DNA of 64,000 nt from Rhyzopertha dominica (GCA_025024175.1 QCXZ01000001.1:29382942-29446941); one strand, 5' to 3'. Numbered from the stretch's first letter, positions 35,160 to 47,252 are shown. The notes: generated from the sequence alone by a model not told the origin. Numbers and translations are program-made.

Positions 35160-35345
35160 CGGGCGAATCCGCTACAAAAGCGCTAGATGCCTTTCAACAG
35201 CATTAGATTATAAACTTTGACATATATTTGCCACTTTGACCTGGAAATTGAATAGGTCTTTGAAATTGTATATGGTTAGCACTTATGACTAGCAAAAAGA
35301 AGGTCCCGGGTTCAATGCCGGGTCAAAGCTGGCAACACCTTTTTA
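35160..35345 (+). repeat. tRNA-derived SINE copies b and c
   Basis: At 35264-35345 (+) GGTTAGCACTTATGAC and GGGTTCAATGCC are followed by GTCAAAGCTGGCAACACC and, further on, CCCATTTAAATACTCTTATA, matching copy a. Just before it, 35225-35262 holds a worn reverse copy (CCACTTTGACCTGGAAATTG). GCGCTAGAT occurs at the outer edge here and next to copy a, so two head-to-head SINEs flank the mariner element. Confidence 0.6.
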
Positions 35346-37600
35346 AAAATATATTTGTCTGCAAAACCCATTTAAATACTCTTATAATCACGAAAGATTA
35401 CATTTTTGTTTTAAATTCTCTTGATATATGTAAATGCCAATGATTTGCAATTCTAACATTATTTAGCCTACTGAGAGAATTGGGTTTCTGAGGAACACCG
35501 GTCATTAACCGAAAGCCATTATTATATGCAAATACCGTTCTAAAAACTTGTAGCTTTTATTCTTACATTTATAGTTATTCAGTTGTATTTCAAACTTGGG
35601 TGCTATTGCAGTGAGGCATCTGACTACTATTAAATAAATATTTTTATACAATTTAAGTAAATACACTGTTTTTAAATTAGTTTTAGCTGGTTACCAGATT
35701 GGAAGTTTCGCGTAAAATCGAACAGTGGCGGAATTATTTTCCACAGTTTGAAGCAACCTACGTAAGTTCTATTTTGTATCACATTTGCCATATATATACA
35801 GCAATTAATTTCTTTTGATCGATATTTCATTCAATCAGAGCGCCTTGTCTTTGAAAAATGCCGGCCGCTAAAGATATTGTTAACTGTGACGTAGAAGAAT
35901 AATGCTTAAACGTTGAATGGAGGAATATTGGGGAATGAAAAGTGTAGTTGGCTGCAAATGAAGGAAGAGAAACTCAAGGTAGGCAATTGGTACAAAGAAA
36001 ACAAAGTGTAGTGATTAAAAATACTTCATTATTTCTTTCCCATATGGAACCTCAAGTTGAAAGATGCCCGTTCAGTAGCTGAATATCATTTAGAAATCAA
36101 CACAGCATTCCTATTCCTTACTGAAATGAACTGACATTTTTCATATTAGAAAAGAGGAGAATCTACGTTCCAGTGATGAAAAATGTATCCTACCTGCAGT
36201 GTCAACGATCTCTGTCCACAAAACCGTGGCTCAAAACGACTGAAATCCTTTTGTTTTAAACTTTCAGCTGATGCAATGGCAAAAACGTTCCCTGCAATCC
36301 GGCACAAAGCTTTGTGTTTGCTCATTTTGTGCGAAACAATGGTACAGGTATAATGAACCGAAAAAACAATCTCTGTCGTTTTCCACTGAATTAGGTCGGT
36401 CCATGCAGGGTTGCTTTAGCAGGCACCTGCGCCCCAGAATGAAAAACTAAACGAATCAGTACTTAATCCAGTAAAAGTATTAGATGGTTATTTTAGGTAA
36501 TAAATGTGCTTGAATACAAAAGATATGTTCCCCTTTTAATTAAGTTAGCACAACTATCCAAAGTTTGCCTGGAAAAAGCTTTCCATCAGGCGTCGTTACC
36601 TGTATCTATATGTGCATCAAAATATTCAATCACGAAATTTTTGTTTCGTTTGGATGTACGATGTATTATTTAGTCATCTTAAGTTGATACACCTAGATCA
36701 GCTATTTCTAATATAATGGCTTGAAAATATTTTAGTTTGAGTAGAAATATTTATTGCACCAACAATCAAAATCTTGCAATTTTTGTTTCTACAGATATCT
36801 ACCTACCTCTAACTAAAAGTTTTCGTTGGTCATCCTGTATAAGAAAACAGAATTTTGCAGTCCATAGCATATACGGTTGTTTTGAACGTGCTGAAGTAAT
36901 TTTAGATATAGGGTAGGTACGTAAATAAACTAGAAATTATTTACAAAACTCATTAACTAGACACTAAGAAAAATCATAAAGTTACATTTTATATACTGCT
37001 GATGAACGGTATCTTGAATTAAACTGCAGGTGCTAGATTAATTCAATGTAACACCTTAAATATGTTTAATTAATTGAAGATAATGTTATTACATCTACTT
37101 CGTTGTTAGATTGACTAAGATTTAAGTCAACTTTAACTTATACCACGTGACTGCGAAAGTGGTGTCTGCTTCAACCCGTAATACTTCGTAACATTTAAAG
37201 AAAAATGGCAGATCGGTTTTTTTTATTTTCACGACGGTTTATAAGTTACAAGAGACTGAATTTGTACGCGAGAAAGTACATACGTACGTCTATGGAAACA
37301 TCCAGGCGCATGTCGATTTATCTGTCATTTAAACATTTTTGTGGAACTATTGCTACTGGTTTAGTAGTAGTAGTAAGTCAGTGCACTACGTTATTCTTGG
37401 ATGCTCACAATGTTCTGTCTGAGTCATAGCTTGGGTTTAAAACAGGTAGATCTATAAAAACGCAATGTAATATGTAATATAAAGTACAAACAGCTTTACG
37501 CAAAAATGAAATATTTCTAGACTGACAAAAACATTCGATTAGTCTAGCATGATATCTTAATAAACAGAAAGAAGTATCTGGCAAATAGAAAACGTTATGT
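35346..37600. other. AT-rich stretch, no gene seen
   Basis: I recognise no family in the short open frames here, including one at 37205-37429. Composition is that of the surrounding non-coding DNA. Confidence 0.5.
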
Positions 37601-37639
37601 TAAGATCGAAAACTATATCAGTAATCCCAGTATTCCTCA

Positions 37640-37975
37640 ATTCAATTTTAATTTATATAAACGATATTTTCACCGTACAAATAAAGGGCGATTCTTTAAC
37701 CGTATACAGACGACACAGTTGTGTTATTTGAGGAAGATAATATTGGGACAGCATCAAGTTGTTAACAGAGAGAGGCAGTTTCTGAAGGTTGGATTGGATG
37801 CAATTTACTATAACGTTAAACGTTAAATCCTACAAAGGCCGATTATTTAACATTTTCGATAAACTCCTTAGGGTAGCCAAGACACTTGTAAAATACTTTA
37901 ATAGATGCACATGCATCTGTAAGATTAATCTGGCATCCGAAATTAAGTATATTGGTATTTATAAAGGGAACTAAC
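37640..37975 (+). pseudogene. Non-LTR reverse transcriptase fragment
   Basis: The + frame gives LIYINDIFTVQIKGDSLTVY. After a one-base shift it gives DDTVVLFEED, i.e. the catalytic Y.DD box of a LINE RT (~37700). Downstream pieces resemble the RT segment with LN.KS / KADYL and EIKYIGIYKG. It is short and broken. It differs from the LINE at 24.9-26.2 kb and from the RTE-like piece at 51.2 kb. Confidence 0.65.
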
Positions 37976-38254
37976 ACATTGTAAATACTGCTAATAATAT
38001 TACAGAACATATATCCTTACCAGCCGCTATACAGATATTTATTTTATTTTAGTTGACTCTGTAATGCAGCACATTTGTACTGTGGGGAAGATGTTAGGAA
38101 AGCACTCTAACCCCGTGAAATGACGCTCTTAAATTAAAATACCTGGCAAATCCAGAACATATTTCTATGGAACAACTTCTCTCTGGTGTACAAGAATTAA
38201 AGATTTTCAGTTTATATAAATTACTTACATAAAAACGCCTGAATTCATTTATAA

Positions 38255-38320
38255 ATGTCCCGATTTCAAATCTCGGTCAAGCCTGGCAATACTTTTTCAT
38301 TTCATCTTATGTCTGCATAC
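38255..38320 (+). repeat. tRNA-derived SINE tail, copy d
   Basis: GTCCCGATTTCAAATCTCGG followed by TCAAGCCTGGCAATAC matches the B-box and body of the SINE at 35300. The head is lost. Confidence 0.5.
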
Positions 38321-38439
38321 CCAATATCCATAACAATAATGTAGAAAATATTAAGCATTTTGACGTTGTTTAGGTATCACATTTATTTACAAGCATTAAT
38401 TTTATGTACTCCAATGACATTTTGTTAAAAACAGTCCAA

Positions 38440-38590
38440 AATATTCAATTTAATAAGCAACTTGCTTCATAGAACTTCTGATGTACTATCCCGTAAATAA
38501 GTAAAAAATAATTGTGGCCTGGTTCGCTGATCCATTTAAATTTTCGAAAGGGTGTCTATACCACTAAGAAAATAAGCTAGCAGCGGTACA
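38440..38590. mobile_element. Piece of a second mariner-like end
   Basis: AAAATATTCAATTTAATAAG and the later CCATTTAAATTTTCGAAAGG segment match the right end of the element at 34745-34950, with many differences. It stops near AGCTAGCAGCGG. The rest of the same end resumes at about 40125. Confidence 0.6.
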
Positions 38591-40124
38591 TGCATGTCTT
38601 ATATGGTTAGGATATATAGTTTGACGTTTGACTAAGCTTTTTTGCGTCGTAACATATTGAGTTGCACGGTTATTCTGGTTAAAGCTCTTCAGTAATTAGT
38701 ATTTAAAATATTGATTTAATATCGACACTAAAAAGGCAATAAATAAATTGATATTTACATTTAATGCATAAATGCAGCGCAGTAAAGAGTAAATCCCAAA
38801 ATGCTTTTTGCTCCCACAATTTAGAATTTCGTTTTAGGCTCTAAATCTAAATTAACTTATCAATGGCCCAACTGCACGTATGTACGAGAAATAGTCAACA
38901 AGTTATGCTTTTATTGATAATGAATCCCGAATAGTCAAGGAAACTAGGTTTCTAGGTGCGATAGCCTGCTGATGAAAAACAAAAAAAAATAAAATAAACT
39001 GCGCTGGAGATGTTCATTCGTATTAACAAGTTTTACAATTAGTTTTGTTCCTAATCCAAAATAAATAAAATGTAAAACGGGTACCCCTGATCAAATAACT
39101 TCAGTATATATTGGTAAATTATTTATTCCAAATTATTTATTGTTAGCGTTTCCATTACTGGTTTTTTTAATTGTATTTAGAGCTTTAAAACAAACGATTG
39201 AATAAACTGCTTACATATTTATCACTACATGTANTATAAAACAAAGTACTCATCCACGTCTTCGCGAACTACTGAACGGATTTTCATGCGGTTTTTACCA
39301 ATAAATAGTGATGCATGAGAAAAGTTTAGGTATATAATTTGCGAAGGTTTTGTGTAAGTTGGTTGAAATATAATGATAATTGTTGGAAGTGTCGTAAAAA
39401 GTCAAGCCGCCTGGGAGCTTTCATCGAAAACGCTGCCTAAAACCTTTGAAACATAACAAAACAATGCTTGGTGGGATATTTCCTTTTATAGATCTACAAA
39501 ATAGTCCGGGATGGCAAATATCTATGTTTTAAGGATAGCTTGTTCTATTCTTCTAAAATCGTGGTTATGTACAATGCGGTTACTGGAAAGCTATTTAGAC
39601 GGATACAGTGTTAATCCTTATCAACTTAAATACGTTAGTTACCTGAAGCATTTCATGTACATTATTATAATCTTTTACACCAAATAATAATAAAATAAAT
39701 AAATCCAAGCGCGTTTCTCACACCGATGACGGGACTCACTTGATGCGGTCACCCCCTTCTGCTTCTTGCCCTCGCTGTCGCTCACTGTTTCTATAAGCCG
39801 AGCGATAACGCGTGCGTGCTCCTGTAAAAATAGACTGAGCGAATGGAAGTGACGACTCAAAGGTATTTGTTGTTTACTACCCGTGCGAATCAGGGGTGGG
39901 TCGTTAGTATTTATTAATTAATTGTTCAGTATCACTAAATATAACATTAAATTTAAACGAAACATGAAACATTTACCAATCTAACGTAATTGTTGTCAGC
40001 TTTTTTTATTTTGCTTATATCTACTATTTGTTTATATTTTTTGTTAAATAGTTTTTTCTGGCCCTCCTCAATTATGCCTGTGTTTAGTTATTCTTTATTA
40101 TGTAACTAGTGTATTAGTAAACGA
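38591..40124. other. Probable insert between the two pieces of the mariner end
   Basis: About 1.5 kb without a recognised gene separates the two parts of a diverged mariner end. A piece near 39255 (CGCGAACTACTGAACGGATT) looks like a dispersed repeat, but I cannot name the family. Confidence 0.35.
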
Positions 40125-40190
40125 TCGTTAAAAGCGGCATTCAATAAAAACTTACCTCAAAACTTTTTCCCCTGCAGACAAAAGTTTACC
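40125..40190. mobile_element. Remaining outer piece of the second mariner-like end
   Basis: TAAAAACTTACCTCAAAACT followed by CCCCTGCAGACAAAAGTTTA matches 34960-35005 of the intact element, with a few changes. Confidence 0.6.
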
Positions 40191-40945
40191 TACCTCTATT
40201 TGGATATTTAAAATGTTTTCCTACAAATTCCAAGTATGCGTATACTGAATATTATTAATTTGAACACCAACAACATCCACACAAGCAACAGTGCTAGAAA
40301 GATTAGTAAAATCAATTGGAAAATTCACTAGGTTGTTCGCGACGTTAGACATTACCTCTAGACAACCCAACCTTCTCAGTTTTTATCGTAACGATACATA
40401 CATAAGGAAGAGGGAAACAGTTATGCTAAATCGCCTAATCTTATATAATATATAAAAATTAACGTGTGTGCGTGTATGTCAGCTTGCAGCCCAAACTATC
40501 CACCGCAGACTATCTTGAGTCACCCATCCATCGTGCACTATGGTTGTTGCGTGTCGGATGATAGTGGTTTGGGTGACATAAGAGGTTGAAAAGGGTCAAC
40601 CTCAGGTACCTGCTTAGAAAATGCATAAATTATTTCTCCTTGCATCCAGCCTGTCCATTGCAGAATAATTATAAAATTATTCTCCATGCGGGAACATGCG
40701 CGAGTCCGGTTCTGAAGCGATGCCTGTTCACCTCAAGTGGTAAGTAATCCCTGACTATTGGAGTTAAAATCTTTTGCTGGGNTCATATAACCTTGGGAAA
40801 CTGGAAATGCAATAGTTGAATTATCTGTATCGGAACGATAGAGAAAAACAGTTCTACTGAAAATTAAGCAGTTTGGTTGGGATGGGTTTGAACATTGCGT
40901 AGTTATGAGGGCGAGAACTTGCGCTAGCGAACGCCCAAGTGGGAC
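40191..40945. other. Non-coding stretch, no gene seen
   Basis: Contains TATATAATATATAAAAATTA followed by a GTGTGTGCGTGTATG run near 40440-40480. No gene or bounded element was recognised. Confidence 0.4.
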
Positions 40946-40978
40946 AAAAATTGAAAATCGATGATTTGAGAAAGTCAG

Positions 40979-40993
40979 AGAACATTCTAGAAA
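40979..40993. promoter_or_regulatory. Heat-shock element, three units
   Basis: AGAACATTCTAGAAA is three perfect alternating nGAAn/nTTCn pentamers, the binding site shape for the heat-shock factor trimer. Confidence 0.55.
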
Positions 40994-41044
40994 ATATGAC
41001 AGAAGACTAGAGAACCTCCAAAAATTGACGTTTTGAGAAGCCAT

Positions 41045-41064
41045 AGAACATTCTGGAAAGTTCA
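41045..41064. promoter_or_regulatory. Heat-shock element, four units
   Basis: AGAACATTCTGGAAAGTTCA is four perfect alternating nGAAn/nTTCn pentamers in a row, stronger than the first site. Confidence 0.6.
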
Positions 41065-41463
41065 TCAGAAGATTAAACAACCCCTAAGTGTGTCACATTG
41101 CTGTAACCGCCTCGCGGTGAAGATGTGGTTTTGAGAAGGTGATTTCGGGGTTACCATAATTTCAGTAACCTTAAGCAATCGTCCACAATCGCATAGAATG
41201 TTTTAAGCCTTTTAAATATTTTCACGGGCGTGAGTGAAGCCGGTCTAGACACCTGCTAGTCTTAAAATAAAAGTTATAACCATCACACTAAAATCTAATT
41301 TAAAAAGTAACTGGTAATCCATAATTATGAGGATTCCTTAATCATGTTCTGTTAGCCTAGTTCCAAAGCAACCTGCTTTACTACCCCATTGTTGAGCGGA
41401 ACATTTTTTTTCTAAATTAACTCGTTTTCATTATCATCCCTGACAACTCCGGAACTTTCCGAC

Positions 41464-41551
41464 ATGCACCTGCCCGTGGCGCGCGTCATCCCCGCGCGCC
41501 ATGCNCTACACAGCCAGCCGCCCCCGGGGGACGCCCCTGGGACCGCCACAG
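41464..41551 (+). CDS. GC-rich candidate coding exon
   Basis: From ATG 41464 the frame (MHLPVARVIPARH, then LHSQPPPGDAPGTAT) is very GC-rich at third positions, unlike the AT-rich surroundings. It ends in CACAG followed by GTAGGG, a plausible donor. The single N falls in a GCN Ala codon and does not disturb it. There is no AG acceptor for ~65 bases upstream, which favours an initial exon. The product is unknown; the Pro/Ala-rich content suggests a disordered N-terminus. Confidence 0.4.
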
Positions 41552-42556
41552 GTAGGGGATGGGGTATAAGCGGTTTNGACGGCGGCTGCCCCCGTTTCCG
41601 TAATCAGTCGCTTCTAATCCTTTCAGTATATCTCGGCGAATTCGGCTGAAATGCGATTTCGGAATCCAATCGCACAGATGGTACACCTTCGGCGGTCGCA
41701 TTTTGTTATCCGCCGAGCTTAATTTCCTTATTCGATGGCGAAAGGCTTTCGGCCTCCGACTTTCAATTAATGCGAATGCCACGGTGAGTAGCCAGGATCG
41801 AGAAGTTTTAATTGCACCGTAGTGCACAAAAACAAAGGCAAATAGGATTTATACGTACCACGCAAAAACGCACGCCCAGATCTCACATGTAGAGCTTTGT
41901 CGGCAACGTAACTGCGTACGAAAGTTTTCGGCTCATTCGTTAACTTCACTTTGTTGCGTTTACAATGGAGCTTTTCCACATTTAAGCGGTATCAAAGGAA
42001 GCCTTGATAATGAACCCTAGTGTTTATGCAGCTTCAGCGAGCTTTGAAGCTAAAATAGAATTGGTAACAGGGCGTTTTTGGGACAAATAGGTTTTTTGCA
42101 CCTAGAGGTAAAGGCATTTTAGAAAAAAACTAATATTTTAACAATTTATGTAATGTTTTCGTAAAAAAGTTGTCGTTAATTAAACAGACAGATAAGTCAT
42201 CACAGTTACTAGAACAGACACAAGTTCAGCTACAGAAATTTTAGGTAGTACAGATTATGATAATACAGTTAGTGAATTAATAAAAAAATTACTAATAATC
42301 TTATTAAAATCCTTCGATTTTTAACTGTCTGACTGCAAGATACCAAAGCTGTACGGTTTGCTCAATGTCCCCTTAAGACCTATGGTTAATGCGATTGACA
42401 GTTCTTATTACAAATTAGCAAAGTTTTGTAATAACTGTCTGAAACCTTACGTAGAAAACACCCAGTTTTATAAAAAAAACTGAATTAATTAGGCAGGCAG
42501 CTTGGTGGTCATAGTGGGCGAAAACGGCCATTGGGCGTTTGTTTAAACCAAACTTA
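41552..42556. other. Stretch after the candidate exon
   Basis: The first ~400 bp stay less AT-rich than average and could hold regulatory sequence. I see no gene in the rest. Confidence 0.35.
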
Positions 42557-42634
42557 GGTTTGGATGTTTAGAAACGACCAAATTCCGAAATGTAGCCTAT
42601 CATCGGACTTTGGTCGTATACAAACGTCCAAACC
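42557..42634. repeat. Short inverted repeat
   Basis: GGTTTGGATGTTTAGAAACG (42557-) is mirrored by CGTATACAAACGTCCAAACC (-42634) around a ~30-bp loop, with three mismatched positions. It could be a small MITE or hairpin. Confidence 0.55.
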
Positions 42635-42809
42635 TTGGACTGTGCAAATGGGGAAAGTCGAAAGTTAATGTTTTGTGCCAGTGGCAACTTGTAGTTGAAT
42701 GAGTGAGGTTATATCTGTTGACGTATTCACGTATGCAGTTCAAATAATAAGTTTATGCTTACTCCTGCTAAGTATTATTATTATTAGCAACCTAAAATCT
42801 TTGATGAAA

Positions 42810-43925
42810 AGAAGACAAGGTGAGCCATGCACAAAACTCGACTATCGGCGTATGAAGAGGATAAGACGATATTTTAATGATTGGTGATATTGAAAAATTA
42901 ATACAAAAGCGTTTTACTGACGGGGAACATATCAAATACTTTTGTCATACTGATTAACTGTATGAAATAATACATAAAGTTCACATGGATACAGGATACA
43001 ATCGAACAAGGTGCATGGAGCAAGAACTAAAAAAGTAGTACCGATTACACGTGAAGTAACATTTATTTACATCTATGTCTGCAGTGCCAGCTGAAAAAAA
43101 AACAAAGTTAAGTTTAACATAAATTTAGTCAATCAGGTAGAGTTGAAAACACAACCATACAAATAGTATAAATTCATATTAAATTACCAGGACCATCTAA
43201 CTAAATTTTGTTCTTTTTTAAACCTTTAGACCAAACGCGCGAAAGAAGTGGCTTATAATCTGGATATTTTAGCTTCTGGATGGCCGACAATAAAACCACG
43301 GCATGGGCAGGCGGGTTTCGGTTTGTGCAGTTCAAAAAGAACAGGGAATTAACATAAGTCCATATGAAGCTATGTTTGGAGTTTCTGAAATTCCTAGAGA
43401 AGCACTGCAAAAAATCACCAAAGAAGCATTATTGGAGCAAAACCCCAACTCCGGTTCTTCCACTTGTATCAGCCAACAGATGTGCGAAATTTGTAGCCGT
43501 AAAGTTAAAATAATTGATGCACCTGAGGCAACTAATGCATCTCTAGAAAGCCAGGCTGACAAAATGCTAAAAAGGTCGAATACAAAATTTTAACCTGTAA
43601 GACAGTTTTAATAAAAATCCCAGAAATAGACAGAGGGCGTGATCCACCAAGAAACGTGATGGCTGTAGTTATGACAAAAAAAGAAGCTGTCCTTTATTCG
43701 CTCGGTACGTCATGAGTTCTTTAACAACTGTACTCAAGAAACGAGTTCCAGGTAACAATTACGGACATTCCCCAAAATGAAATTTCACTGAGCTGCCTTG
43801 AAATCGAAGTCCAAACAAGGATTTGTTAAATGTGGATGTAAGACCTACTGCTGAAATAAGAGATATAATTGTGTTAAGGAAGCTATGCAATTCTAAATGT
43901 CATTCAAGTTGCAAAAATAAGTAAA
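42810..43925 (+). pseudogene. KRBA2/SCAND3-type integrase (Ginger-like element), decayed
   Basis: Shifting + frames keep the order of an integrase protein. KLDYRRMKR and a following GDIEKLIQKRF piece (~42840-42910) come first, then ELYEIIHKVHMDTG-like and CMEQELKK (zinc-binding region, ~42960-43040). NYQDHLTKFCS and TKRAKEVAY (core, ~43185-43260) follow, then RFVQFKKN and the ISPYEAMFGV box (~43315-43385), ICSRKVKIIDAPEATNASLE (~43490), an IPEIDRGRDPPRNVMAVVM-like stretch (~43625) and a Cys-rich tail (FVKCGCKTYC) near 43840. The central catalytic block is deleted. Such integrases occur in Ginger DNA transposons and in host genes derived from them. Confidence 0.75.
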
Positions 43926-46851
43926 CTTATGTAAGTACTACCGCAGTAGTAACTCTAAATCGTTCGTTTAGGAAAGCAACAGTTCTGGACTACAGCCACG
44001 GGAACGTATGGACTATATTAGAGTTTTATATTCCAAAGTTGTTGAATTCTAGAACTACGATGGTATAGCAAAGACGACTCAATTTCTCATTAGCGGATTT
44101 TTTGTAGTGACTACACGGCTTTAGAAGGAACAGAGACCCCTATTCTTTAGAATTCACAATGGTGTTGCTCTAACAGCATTATAATGTTTCCATACAAAAT
44201 AATTAAGTGAATTCCTCACCCTAACTCTGAACATTTCTGCATTAAGGTGATTTGCTTTTCCTATTAAGCTGACTGCTATTATAATTGTGTCAGTACCTGC
44301 AAGCATTATAAGCAGGAGTATAAATGTAAACGTTTTATATCTTTTTTGGGTTACATAGTACACTCATTTACATGTATGTTTATATTAGAACTTTTGATTG
44401 AAAATTTGTACTATCTCGGTTTTATGGAAACTAATAAATCGCTTTTTAACTGTTTTTATAAAGCGGATTTTGTGGAATCTATAGAATTAAACGATTTATC
44501 CGCGTTTAACTTAAAACTAAAAGTATTAATAAGATTCTTAAGTAGTTCAGCAGAGACGTGAAGAAGATAATTAAGAAAGAGAATAATTTTTATACGGTTT
44601 ATAAACTTTTCTAATTATGAAAAGTATTGTGATGTTTACCGTGTTCGGCGCTGTTTACTTCTAGAACAGAGCACAACAATGTTTATTGGAGATGATGGCT
44701 TTATCTATACTATAACTTTGATCACTGTTATGACTTTCATTTAAGGATCTTGCACACATGAGATTATTCAACTACCACTGGAGATTATTCACGACATTAC
44801 AATTTTAGTGCCTTAAATGTTTGTGACGTCGTTGATTTTGACTTCTAATTTCACCACTATACCATAAGTTCAGTTCCAAAGAACTTGAAGGATGAAATAG
44901 CTACTATGAATGTTGATACAAGTGTCGAATCTTATTGCTATAGTTGGAAGCGTTGGAAGGTGTCAATCAAATTACACACGTGAGGTGTGGTTATATAAAG
45001 AGCACTTTCACAAAGACATAGTTTTTGGTTTTTGGCAATTGTATACCACTTAGTAAAGTGCAAAACATGTAAACTTTCTCGAACAACAAAGTAATTTTAA
45101 ACGAAAAATATACAAGTACCTACTTACCTACGCGAGTTTTTCCCAGACAGATTGATTAGCCGATGGAATGTTCCCCCAGTTGTTCAGATTGTACTACAAA
45201 GCCAGAAAAATCCGAAATACCGAATTTAAAAGAAAATTAAACAAATTCTCGAAATTACAATAATTATTAGTGCATTAACGCTTTCAAATGGCGATGATAT
45301 GGATATTAATTTCATTTTGTGCAGACGTCATTAGTGGTAGTTTCGATGTCTTCGTCGGTTTCAAGTGGTAGGTTTAGTTCTGATGACCGCAATTAATTGT
45401 AAGTACATCAAATTTTCATGTCTATTCCATTAGATAGTAAATCTTGTCAAGCTACTTTCTATTTCTTTGTTGTATTATTTAAAACCGCCTTGTTGTTAAG
45501 ATGGTATAACAATACTAAACACCTGGGCTAAATTTAAAAAGTGTAATACCAAACAATACGCTCATTTAGCAACCACCCTTATTTAATTTATACCTGCGTC
45601 TTTTGACAATGGGAATGTCTTTTTTATTATAAACAAGCTGATGAAGCGACTAACAAAACAATGCAGACAATGGCCAATAAATTATGAATATTTATGCACT
45701 TCCATAATTAAACAATGGATTCAATTCCGCGATAAGGTACGTCTTCAAACTTTTAACTACCTATGCGTGTCTTCTGGCGTTTTTCTCCCTGTTATATCAA
45801 TAAAACTGCAGATAGTCGTTTTAATGTTTACAAGGGAGCTTGTTTTTGTTCCCATTTATATTCAGAACCGGGAGCATATCGACGTCAAGTTAACTTACAG
45901 TTCAACCGAAAATCAATCTGGGCCTAAACTAACGCTGGTTGCTAACTGGCATTTCGATCAGCAGTGGAAAATTATGAACTGCAGCGTTGTAGAATGGCTT
46001 TGTGCGTAACGATGCACTGCAACATTTTTGTTAGATTAGTTTTATTTCAAAATATATTATTCTTTAAGAAAAGAATTTTGTAACAAGAAAAAGTAATAAG
46101 ACCACTCTAATTTGGCAATATAACGTCGGTTTCAGTTGATACTCAACAGGAATAGCACCGTACAACCTAACTCATCACATTCTGAAGGTACTTTGATAGT
46201 CAGAAAATAAATGAAGAGGAACAACTTATTAATTCCTGATAATTTAACTGAAATTGGTATAAGGCCATTTCAAACAAAACTTTCTTTAGACAGAAATTGA
46301 GAAGAAAGACCAACAAAATTGAGTAATTTTAATCGCAACTTTTAGAGTTCAGGTTTGTAAACTCTAGTTATTTATTAAAAAAACGCATTCTTGCCTTATG
46401 CCGCTAAGATACACCAGCTTCGTGAAAAAACGATTTGAAACTGTTGTTTTACATCATTTCTGCAGCTTCGGAGAAAATAAATAAACGTCAGCCGTACGTT
46501 AATTAGTGTTGATTCTAGTTTTTTAATTTGCATTTAGCCTATGGCGAAATGCAATGTATCTAATTCTTGAGCCGCGTTAAGTATATATGCCGAATAATTT
46601 CCAAACCGAACGCACCTTTATCGATCAACATTTGTAGTCATTCATCAAGCGCAACGTCTGGATTCTAAAATATATACATAATGTAAGTCTGTACCCGTTC
46701 TATTAAAAAAAGCGCTCATGCGATATTAGAACGCGATTTTGCTGCTCTCGTGCAATTTTCTGGCTGGTTGCAAAATAAAGATTAAAATTACATTTTACAA
46801 CAAAATTTTATATTCTGATTAAGCTTTTTACTCGTGACGAAGTATTAATAT
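43926..46851. other. AT-rich stretch with weak coding candidates only
   Basis: A TATATAAAG box occurs near 44992-45000 and an open frame of 122 codons at 45641-46009 (+), but no family resemblance, splice support or codon bias backs a gene. Nothing else is recognised. Confidence 0.45.
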
Positions 46852-47252
46852 TGTTGCGGAATCAGCGCCATCTATGGACCGGAGTGGCAAGCATGTAAAT
46901 GCGGTGTAGTAGGACACTGCAAGTAATGATCCTAGCGACAGACAGATGGCAAGGAATGTCGATACTCTCCGGAGAATTCTATCAATCGANCCTTCGCGAG
47001 GTTTCCATGTCAGAAAGGTGTCGCTTCTGGAACGGAGAGAGCGCGGGAAATTCTGAATTTGAATATCGGTTACCCAGCGAGCGAAAGGCTTAGTCACGCA
47101 GGTGTTTTTAGTACTTTAGTACAGTACAGTGGTTTAGTGTTAAACCAGTAGTGTTTTGAACTAGTTGTGTTTAGGCCTGGTGTATTTGATACTATTGTTT
47201 TAAAATAAAGGGGTTAAGTCAGAAATCAGTAGTTTTCGAGCCCGTCGTAACA
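46852..47252 (+). mobile_element. Solo LTR, family member 2
   Basis: 401 bp beginning TGTTGCGGAATCAGCGCC and ending CCCGTCGTAACA, flanked on both sides by ATAT (46848-46851 and 47253-47256). These are TG...CA ends with a 4-bp target duplication, as Gypsy-type elements make. It carries AATAAA before the 3' end. It matches 26470-26868 along its length. No internal coding region lies next to it, so it is a solo LTR. Confidence 0.85.

Larger units (their letters stand above)
40946..41085. repeat. Two-unit ~67-bp repeat carrying heat-shock elements
   Basis: Two diverged units (AAAATTGAAAATCGATG.. and AAAAATTGACGTTTTGAG..) both contain AGAACATTCT followed by GAA. The spacing of the HSE cores is about 66 bp. 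No gene start is evident within a few hundred bases on either side. Confidence 0.7.

Noticed and set aside
37205..37429. 74-codon + frame starting MADRFFLFSRRF
   Set aside because: No homology recognised, no supporting signals, ordinary base composition.
44346..44561. 71-codon + frame, Leu/Phe-rich
   Set aside because: Looks like a membrane segment only because AT-rich codons give Leu, Phe and Ile. No further support.
44985..45005. TATATAAAG as a promoter
   Set aside because: A good TATA-like box alone, with no initiator, exon or coding start downstream, is not enough in AT-rich DNA.
45641..46009. 122-codon + frame with a fairly protein-like composition
   Set aside because: No recognised domain, no splice sites that extend it, and no codon bias different from the surrounding AT-rich DNA. 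Left as an unsupported candidate.
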